Positions 20,388 to 26,498 of a stretch of DNA of 37,423 nucleotides are shown here, one piece after another. The notes under the pieces were generated by a model. The model worked only from the letters and a program-made list of their open reading frames with translations, was not told where the DNA came from and made no database searches. The DNA lies in the IMG/VR virus record IMGVR_UViG_3300046816_000332, positions 1 to 37,423 of that record; one strand, written 5' to 3'. This DNA comes from a virus. Made by a program: the position numbers and the translations under genes. Within the stretch, counting starts at the first letter, position 1; each line of letters opens with the position of its first letter.

Positions 20388-20773
20388 TCGGGGGCGGGCC
20401 GACGCCCGTATTCCTCGAGATCCGCCTGACCGCCGGCGGTGTCCAGATCGACCTCGACGAGCCCGGCTGGATGACCAAGTACGCCGACTACTTCGTGGTC
20501 AAGGCGCTCTGGGTCCTCGGCTGGAAGGACGGCAGCAAGCCCCCGGTGGCGATGCTCGTCGACGACGGCCAGAAGGGCTACTACACGGCCCGCCACATCG
20601 GGATGCAGTCCTCGATCGGCCACAACGAGACGATCGCCTATGGGCTCGGCAAGCAGCTTGCTGACGGCACCAAGGTCGAGGTCGTCCGCATGTTTCCCGA
20701 CGGCATGGCGGTCCTCGGCTCCGACGTCGAGCGGATCGGGTTGATGCTGGTGCGAGCCGCCGGACCGCGGTAG
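20300..20773 (+). CDS. Hypothetical protein, about 157 aa, overlapping the transferase
   Basis: The frame is open further upstream but the only good start is the ATG at 20300 with GGAGGAGG just before it. This gives an 88-base overlap in another frame and a low-complexity N-terminus (MAGEDRPERPDGAPDGGPEG) before the well-formed part GPTPVFLEIRLTAGGVQIDL. The folded region is beta-rich (YFVVKALWVLGWKDG, KVEVVRMFPDGMAVLG). If the true start is downstream, no ATG or GTG fits near the upstream stop. The function is unknown. Its expression is coupled to the transferase. Confidence 0.6.
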   Translation: MAGEDRPERPDGAPDGGPEGSVLQGQAYLIGGGPTPVFLEIRLTAGGVQIDLDEPGWMTKYADYFVVKALWVLGWKDGSKPPVAMLVDDGQKGYYTARHIGMQSSIGHNETIAYGLGKQLADGTKVEVVRMFPDGMAVLGSDVERIGLMLVRAAGPR

Positions 20774-20796
20774 TCGTGTCCAGCGTGCTGGTCGCG

Positions 20797-20805
20797 TGCT
20801 ACGCT
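20797..20805 (+). promoter_or_regulatory. Candidate promoter, extended -10 TGCTACGCT
   Basis: It differs by one base from the TGCTACGAT sites. It lies in the only sizeable gap of the sugar island (20774-20920), directly upstream of a structured leader and the family 4 transferase. Confidence 0.5.
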
Positions 20806-20811
20806 GCCGGC

Positions 20812-20920
20812 CAACAGCAGACTGGCGTCGCGGTTTCTGCCGCGCTCCCCGTATGGACGGGTTGAAGTTGCCGGCTGCGCGTCCCCGTCAGCCTGTTCCC
20901 GGGCGCGGGCTGGAGGTCCC
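20812..20920 (+). promoter_or_regulatory. Structured 5' leader of the family 4 glycosyltransferase
   Basis: Within about 110 bases there are hairpins CGCGG-tttctg-CCGCG (20829-20844) and CCCGT-atgg-ACGGG (20848-20861), and a GCCGGC pair that can close around them. Near the end, GCGCGGGCTGGAGG carries the ribosome binding site, which could be masked. No known riboswitch is recognised; translational control is an inference. Confidence 0.35.
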
Positions 20921-22168
20921 GTGTCCAAGATCCTCTGGCTGTCCGATGGCGGCTGCTCGACTGGCTTTGGGCGTGTCACGCACGAGATCGGCGAGCGGCT
21001 GGTCAGGGATTACGGGCACGAGGTTCACGTCCTAGCGGTCAACTACCGCGGCGACGCGTACCCCGGCCTCCTCGATCCGGCGAAGCCGACGCCGCTCTAC
21101 CTGTACCAGCCGACCCAGCTCGACCCCAAGGACGTCTACGGGATGTCCCGGATGATCGAGATGCTGGGCCGGGTCGAGCCCGACGTCGTCGTCTCGCTGA
21201 ACGACCCGCAGATCCTGCTCACGATGCTGTTCAGCAACCGCCTCGACCCCCAGCGGGTGCTGCTGAGCTACCGCCCGATCATCAGCTACACGCCGTGCGA
21301 CGGGACCAACCTCCCGCTGGCGTGGCAGATCCTCGGGGCGGCGACGAACCTGCTGGCGATGAGCCAGTGGGGTGCCCAGCAGTATCCAAACAGCCGGGTT
21401 GTCTACCACGGGGTGGACAGCGAGCACTTCTGGCCCGTCAGCGATCGCCGGCCGATCAAGGTCGGGGAGCTCGTGCTCCGCTCGAAGACCGACTGCAAGC
21501 GCGTGTTCGGTTTCCCGGATGACGCGTTCGTCGTTGGACGGGTGGACACCAACAGTGAACGCAAGGACTACCCGGCGACGTGGAAGGCCCTCGTACCGTT
21601 CATGAACCGCCACCCCGACGTCAGGGCGCACTTCCACTGCGGACGCAAGCCCGGGAACGCATTCGGGGTCGACTTCGACAACCTGCTGAGCCGGGTCGAC
21701 GATCCCAAGCCCGACCGGTTCCACTTCCCGGAGGCCCGCTCGACCTACGTCGGCTGGCCGCAGGAGCACATGAACGCGCTGTACAACGCGTTCGACGTGT
21801 TCATCTCGACGAGCCACGGCGAGGGCGCTGGCCTGACGCTGATGGAGGCGGCGGCCTGCGGGGTCCCGATCGTCGCCCAGAACGTGAGCGCGATCCCCGA
21901 GTACGTCGGGCCCGGGGCGATCCTCCTCGAGCCGGAGCGGCTGATCACGGTCCCCTCGGGCGAGGACCAGTGGCTGCCCGACATCGACGCATTCACCGAC
22001 GCCCTCGAGCGCCTGTACAAGAGCCGCGGGATGCGGCGGGATCTGGGCGCCGCGGGGCGTGAACACGTGAGCCAGTTCGGTTGGGAGACGCCCGCCGAGC
22101 AATTCGACGAGTACATCCGGGCGCTCGCGGCGATGCCGAAGGCTGAGCCTGCGTCCATGACCGGCTGA
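20921..22168 (+). CDS. Glycosyltransferase family 4-like protein
   Basis: The 415-aa protein has a GT-B layout. The N-terminal Rossmann half starts SKILWLSDGGCSTGFGRVTH, with the small-residue loop GxSTGFGR typical of phage and bacterial GT4. The C-terminal half has YVGWPQEHMNALYNAFDVFI and the E-x7-E signature SHGEGAGLTLMEAAACGVPI that binds the nucleotide sugar. It is a retaining transferase in the cytoplasm, with no membrane span. It starts at a GTG after GGAGG and has its own promoter and leader, so its level may be set apart from the rest of the island. Confidence 0.92.
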   Translation: MSKILWLSDGGCSTGFGRVTHEIGERLVRDYGHEVHVLAVNYRGDAYPGLLDPAKPTPLYLYQPTQLDPKDVYGMSRMIEMLGRVEPDVVVSLNDPQILLTMLFSNRLDPQRVLLSYRPIISYTPCDGTNLPLAWQILGAATNLLAMSQWGAQQYPNSRVVYHGVDSEHFWPVSDRRPIKVGELVLRSKTDCKRVFGFPDDAFVVGRVDTNSERKDYPATWKALVPFMNRHPDVRAHFHCGRKPGNAFGVDFDNLLSRVDDPKPDRFHFPEARSTYVGWPQEHMNALYNAFDVFISTSHGEGAGLTLMEAAACGVPIVAQNVSAIPEYVGPGAILLEPERLITVPSGEDQWLPDIDAFTDALERLYKSRGMRRDLGAAGREHVSQFGWETPAEQFDEYIRALAAMPKAEPASMTG

Positions 22169-22203
22169 GCGACGCCGTCAGGCAGCTCGTAGAGGAGGTC
22201 CCA

Positions 22204-23451
22204 GTGGACAAGATCGACGCGGCGATCGCCGGCGGACAGGGCCGCTTCCAGATCTTCTCTGGCGTGCTGATGGCCTACACGGCCTCGGTGAAGCAGGCCG
22301 ACGGATCTGAGCGCGAAGTCAAGATGCTCCGCGGCATCGCCAGCTCGACGGTCAAGGACCTTCACGGCGATCGCATGACCGACAACGCCATCGCGAAGAT
22401 GGAGCAGTCGGCCAAGAGCAACATGACGATCTTCCTGAACCACAGCTACGAGGTTCCGGAGGACGTCGCGGGCTCGGTCGTGTCTGCGTGGTCGACGAAG
22501 GACGCGTCCGAGACCGCGGCCGACGGCAACCCGATCGCGCTGCTCCACTTCGAGATCTCGGTCAACGAGCAGAACGAGCGCGCGGTCAAGGCGTGGTCCG
22601 CCATTCAGGGCGGCACCAAGCTCGGCCTCTCCATCGGCGCCATGATCCCGGACGGCGGCGCCACGTGGGACAAGCAGGCCGGCGGCTACATCATCGACGA
22701 CATCGAGCTCCTCGAGACCTCGATCGTGGGCATCCCGGCGAACCCCAAGAGCTGGGTGGAGTACGCGGTGAAGAGCATCGGTGGCCGACCGGCCGCCAAG
22801 GCTGCCGTGCCACTCGACGCGGGGAAGCCGCAGGTGACCCTCGACGCGGACACCGGGGAGTACAACATCCGGGGCCAGCTCGGCGACATCGCGGTTGTGC
22901 GCGGCGTTGCCCCGAGCGAAGAGCCCGAGACGCCGGCGACGCCGGCAGCCGGTGACACGGTCGAGCCTGAAGCGCAGGCCTCGTCCATCACCGTGATCCA
23001 GATCGACACCGGCAACGACTCCGGTGGCGATGACTCTGACTCCGCAGGGAGCTCCTCGAGCGACCCTGAGACCGGGGCGTCTGGCACGACGGACAGTGCC
23101 GGCACCGACGCGGGCCTGACCCGTGCCTACGAGCTGCTCGGCTCGTCGGCCGCGGTCATTCGCTCCACGAACGAGCTGATCCTCGCCCTCTCGACCGAGC
23201 TCGAGACCACGCGATCGCAGCTTGCCGCGGAGACCACCCGTGCCGATGAGGCGGAAGCAGCGGCGCAAACGGCGCTCACCGCGGCCGCCGACACCCTCAC
23301 CCGGGTGAAGAACCTCCCGCTCGGCCGCAAGGCCGTGCTCACGGAGGTGGAGGACTCCTTCCACCGCTCCATGTCGGAGGTCTATTCGTCCGGGGCTCTC
23401 AAGGTCCTCACGGACGCCGAGGCCAAGGCCAAGGCGGCCACCACCAAGTAG
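22204..23451 (+). CDS. Prohead protease with C-terminal scaffold-like region
   Basis: The 415-aa protein has an N-terminal HK97-type (S78) protease, about residues 1-190. His80 lies in IFLNHSYEVPEDVAGSV, Ser143 in TKLGLSIGAMIPD, and Glu171 in LLETSIVGIPANP; these correspond to the catalytic positions. The rest (about 200-415) is Ser/Asp/Ala-rich and then helical/coiled coil (ELETTRSQLAAETTRADEAE), as expected for a fused scaffold or delta-domain region. It cleaves head proteins inside the immature prohead. The GTG start has AGGAGG upstream. It directly precedes the capsid gene, the standard order. Confidence 0.9.
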   Translation: MDKIDAAIAGGQGRFQIFSGVLMAYTASVKQADGSEREVKMLRGIASSTVKDLHGDRMTDNAIAKMEQSAKSNMTIFLNHSYEVPEDVAGSVVSAWSTKDASETAADGNPIALLHFEISVNEQNERAVKAWSAIQGGTKLGLSIGAMIPDGGATWDKQAGGYIIDDIELLETSIVGIPANPKSWVEYAVKSIGGRPAAKAAVPLDAGKPQVTLDADTGEYNIRGQLGDIAVVRGVAPSEEPETPATPAAGDTVEPEAQASSITVIQIDTGNDSGGDDSDSAGSSSSDPETGASGTTDSAGTDAGLTRAYELLGSSAAVIRSTNELILALSTELETTRSQLAAETTRADEAEAAAQTALTAAADTLTRVKNLPLGRKAVLTEVEDSFHRSMSEVYSSGALKVLTDAEAKAKAATTK

Positions 23452-23462
23452 GAGCTCGCAAC

Positions 23463-24836
23463 ATGGGACTCTCTCCCCAGTTGCAGGCCCAGATCAACGC
23501 CGTTCGCGAGGCGCAGGAGGCCCTGTCGGCTTCCCTCGCCAGCCTGAACGACGAGCCGAATGTCGTGCGGCAGGACGCGCGCATCGGCATCGGTGATCAG
23601 GGCACGCAGCAGCCCAACGTCCGCCGGGCGCTCACCCCGTCGCAGCGCCACGAGATGGGCGACCGACTGCACTCGCTGTCGAACCGGCAGCTCATGCAGT
23701 TCTTCTTCGAGCAGATGCGCCAGAAGAACACCGGCATCCCGCTCGACACGTGGCTCAACGCCGGCGGCTACGCCGCGCAGGCGGCCTTTCAGGGGATCGG
23801 CTCTCAGGTCGATCCCGACGTCGCCCGGGCGATCGACACCGGCGGCGCAGCGGCCCTGATCCGGCAGGATCTCGAGCCGGCGCTGTACGAGCTGTTCGTG
23901 CGGCTGTTCCCGGCCTACGACCGGATCGCGAAGGAACCGGCCAACGGCCTCGTCCACGCGTTCAATCAGGTCACGAGCTATGGCGATGCCAAGTTCATGC
24001 CTGAGCTGGGCACCGTGACGGACGACCAGTCGACCTACGTCCGCAAGACCACGAACATCGCGATCCTCGCCACCCGGCGCGGCGTGTCGCTGAAGAGCCA
24101 GTTCGCGGTCCTCGCTGGCGGCGCCGGCTACAACCCGGAGCAGCTCGAGCTTCAGGGCGGCCTCCGGGCCATGGCCCACCGGATGCAGACCCAGATCTTC
24201 TCCGGTCAGGCCACGGTCACCGGCGGCACCTATGCCGACGAGTACGGCGCCTACGACGCGAACGCGTTCGACGGGCTCCGCTACCTGCTCGGCATCGTCC
24301 AGAACAACGCGCTCAACGTCGACCCCGCGACGAACCCGGCCACGACCGGCAACGTCCGGCGCGCCGTCGACGCGGCCATCCTTCCGTCCCTCCAGCTCGG
24401 CGGCAACCCGGGCGACATGGAGATCTGGAGCTACCCCACCGAGAAGCAGGCCTTCGACGAGCAGCAGGACGCCAACGTCCGGATCATGTCGTCGGCTCTG
24501 CGGACCACGGTCGGTGTCACCGCGAACGCGATCAACACGGTCGCCGGCGACATCCCGTGGTACGTCCTCGCCGGCGACTCGATCGACCCGACGACGGGTG
24601 CGGTGGGCTACTCGCCCGGCGCGCACTTCGCAGGGGCGACCAAGGCCCGCGACGTCTACATGCTCGACTTCGGGTCGCTCTCGCTGCCGTACCTCGGCAC
24701 CGAGGGCCCCACGGTCCTCGACATTCCGATCGGGATCTCCGGTCAGCTCACCCACCTGTTCGTGATCTTCCTCATGAACGGGCTGGCGCTGAAGGTGCCC
24801 GGCTGGAACAACAAGGTCCGCGTCAAGCTGTCCTGA
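23463..24836 (+). CDS. Major capsid protein, HK97 fold
   Basis: The 457-aa protein lies 11 bases after the protease. The first 90 residues are helical and polar, like a removable delta domain. HK97-fold features follow: the N-arm, an E-loop region with FMPELGTVTDDQSTYVRKTT, the spine helix QLELQGGLRAMAHRMQTQIF, and P-domain/A-domain strands through NARKVPG-like LALKVPGWNNKVRVKLS. Hundreds of copies build the icosahedral shell. It is preceded by GAGCTCGCAAC (weak ribosome binding site) and followed by a strong hairpin. High expression is expected, consistent with the terminator after it. Confidence 0.93.
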   Translation: MGLSPQLQAQINAVREAQEALSASLASLNDEPNVVRQDARIGIGDQGTQQPNVRRALTPSQRHEMGDRLHSLSNRQLMQFFFEQMRQKNTGIPLDTWLNAGGYAAQAAFQGIGSQVDPDVARAIDTGGAAALIRQDLEPALYELFVRLFPAYDRIAKEPANGLVHAFNQVTSYGDAKFMPELGTVTDDQSTYVRKTTNIAILATRRGVSLKSQFAVLAGGAGYNPEQLELQGGLRAMAHRMQTQIFSGQATVTGGTYADEYGAYDANAFDGLRYLLGIVQNNALNVDPATNPATTGNVRRAVDAAILPSLQLGGNPGDMEIWSYPTEKQAFDEQQDANVRIMSSALRTTVGVTANAINTVAGDIPWYVLAGDSIDPTTGAVGYSPGAHFAGATKARDVYMLDFGSLSLPYLGTEGPTVLDIPIGISGQLTHLFVIFLMNGLALKVPGWNNKVRVKLS

Positions 24837-24855
24837 GCCTTTCCCTCGTGGGCAG

Positions 24856-24896
24856 GTGGGCGCCGGCTCCCCTCGGCTGGCGCCCACTCCTTCTCG
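24856..24896 (+). terminator. Hairpin downstream of the major capsid gene
   Basis: GTGGGCGCC (24856-24864) pairs perfectly with GGCGCCCAC (24879-24887); inner G-U and G-C pairs may extend the stem. It is followed by TCCTTCTC, a short pyrimidine tract. It probably attenuates read-through after the capsid gene and so sets the capsid-to-connector ratio. Confidence 0.6.
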
Positions 24897-24904
24897 GAGG
24901 TTCG

Positions 24905-25831
24905 ATGTACGTCACGCCGGACGCGTTCAAGCAGATGCGGCTGGGATCCGATGTCACCGGGATCCCCGATCTCCAGCTCGCCGTCGTGCTGGAGCGCGCC
25001 TCGACGATCGTGAACGGCTACTGCACCGTCCCGACGATCCCGCAGCCCCATGACTTCCGCGGCGGGTCGATCGTCGGCGAGCAGCACGTGTGGCGCCTGC
25101 CCGAGGGCGGGCCCGGGTCGGACCAGACGGGCACCCGGCGGGTCTACCCGTTCCACTGGCCGATCAAGGCCGTCAGCGAATTCAACATCGCGGTGACGAA
25201 CACCCAGATCGCGCTCGACATCCAGCCCAGCGAGATCATCATCCAGAACAGCGACCGCTACCTCGAGGTCGTCACGCTGATCGGTGCGACCTTCGGCCTG
25301 TTCAACGCGATCGCGATGCCCAACGCATTCCTCGCGACGCCCACCGTCCGCCTCGACTACACCTACGGCCGCGAGATCCGCCAGACAGGCGAGACGATCT
25401 ACCCGGTCGACGAGACCAACAGGGTGCTGTTCCGGGCCATCAACCAGTGGTGGCTCGTCGACGTCGACCACACGGTCAACGTGTACGTCGGCGGCGTCCT
25501 CACCACCAGCGGCTTCACGGTCGACGCGGACGAGGGCACGATCCTCTTCGACGCTCCCGTGACCGGCTCGGTGAAGGTCGACTACACGTACACGCTGATG
25601 CCCGAGGTCCGGGACGCGACGGCCCTGATCGCCCGCTACGAATTCGCCCAGTCGGCGATCACCGCCAAGGGCCTGTCGGGTCTCGAGACGATCCGGATGG
25701 CCGAGCTCGAGATCACCCAGCGCCGCGAGCCACGCGGCTCCGGCGTCGTGTCAGCGAACAACCTTGACCGGCTGGTGCCCGAGGCCGCGGACCTCCTGTC
25801 GGGCATGAAGTTCTACCGCATGGCCGCGTGA
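24905..25831 (+). CDS. Head-tail connector (adaptor) protein, gp6-like
   Basis: The 308-aa protein starts at an ATG with CGGAGG upstream. Residues 1-50 (MYVTPDAFKQMRLGSDVTGI and LAVVLERASTIVNGYCTVP) match the helical start of HK97 gp6-type adaptors. A beta domain follows with VNVYVGGVLTTSGFTVDADE and GTILFDAPVTGSVKVDYTYT, then a helical C-terminus (EITQRREPRGSG...NNLDRLVPEAADLLS). It is longer than the usual 100-residue adaptors, so it combines an adaptor with an added beta domain. It would form the ring below the portal. The identification rests on position and the N-terminal helices. Confidence 0.8.
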   Translation: MYVTPDAFKQMRLGSDVTGIPDLQLAVVLERASTIVNGYCTVPTIPQPHDFRGGSIVGEQHVWRLPEGGPGSDQTGTRRVYPFHWPIKAVSEFNIAVTNTQIALDIQPSEIIIQNSDRYLEVVTLIGATFGLFNAIAMPNAFLATPTVRLDYTYGREIRQTGETIYPVDETNRVLFRAINQWWLVDVDHTVNVYVGGVLTTSGFTVDADEGTILFDAPVTGSVKVDYTYTLMPEVRDATALIARYEFAQSAITAKGLSGLETIRMAELEITQRREPRGSGVVSANNLDRLVPEAADLLSGMKFYRMAA

Positions 25832-25838
25832 GGGTGAG

Positions 25839-26492
25839 ATGACAGGCGTTGCGACTCGAGACAATCCGCCGGTCAGGGCTGACGACAGCCCTGCTTCCCC
25901 TGCTGACGTCGCTACGTCGGGGCTCGCCACTTCGGCCAACCAGACGGCCGCCAACGCGACCCTCGCGGCGCTCCAGACCCTGCTGGCGGGAGGCCTGCCC
26001 TCGGCGCTCTCGGCGGGTCGGCTCATGGTCGAGTCGACGGGCAACATCGCGTCTGGCGCCACTGACACCGGCAACCCGGTCAAGGTCGGCGGCGTGTACC
26101 GCACCAGCCCGTCGGTCCTGACCAACGGTCAGCGTGGCGACTTTCAGATCGACGCCAACTCCAACCAGAAGGTCGTCCTCGCGACGCTGATCGCAGGCGA
26201 GGACCAGACCTTCGACCGTCTCAAGACGATGCTGCGGTTCAGCCCGACGAACATCGCGGCAGCCACCACGACCCTCGTGAAGTCGGGTGCCGGCGTGCTG
26301 CACTCGATCACGATCAACACCACGGCGGCCGGGACCATCACGATCTGGGACAGCCTGACCGCGTCGGGGACCAAGATCGGCACGATCAAGGCGAGCGTGG
26401 TCGAGCAGACCTTTGTCTACAACTGCGCCTTCGCGACCGGGCTGACGATCGTCACCGCGGGCGCCTCCGACATCACCGTCAACTGGATCTGA
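25839..26492 (+). CDS. Beta-rich virion protein, 217 aa
   Basis: The protein has a disordered Ala/Ser/Pro N-terminus, then VGGVYRTSPSVLTNGQRGDF and QIDANSNQKVVLATLIAGED, a pattern common in phage tail or head-decoration proteins, and a beta-sandwich C-terminus (VLHSITINTTAAGTITIWDS). It has no cysteine-rich or enzyme motifs. It starts seven bases after the connector and ends six bases before the large surface protein, so it probably forms part of the same surface structure. It could be a neck or fibre-anchor protein. Confidence 0.65.
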   Translation: MTGVATRDNPPVRADDSPASPADVATSGLATSANQTAANATLAALQTLLAGGLPSALSAGRLMVESTGNIASGATDTGNPVKVGGVYRTSPSVLTNGQRGDFQIDANSNQKVVLATLIAGEDQTFDRLKTMLRFSPTNIAAATTTLVKSGAGVLHSITINTTAAGTITIWDSLTASGTKIGTIKASVVEQTFVYNCAFATGLTIVTAGASDITVNWI

Positions 26493-26498
26493 TCACCG

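Noticed and set aside
12641-20820. Near-identical 16-mer CTGCCG(C/G)CCAACAGCA at 12641 and 20804
   Set aside because: One copy is upstream and the other downstream of the respective -10 elements, and the first is coding; likely coincidence.
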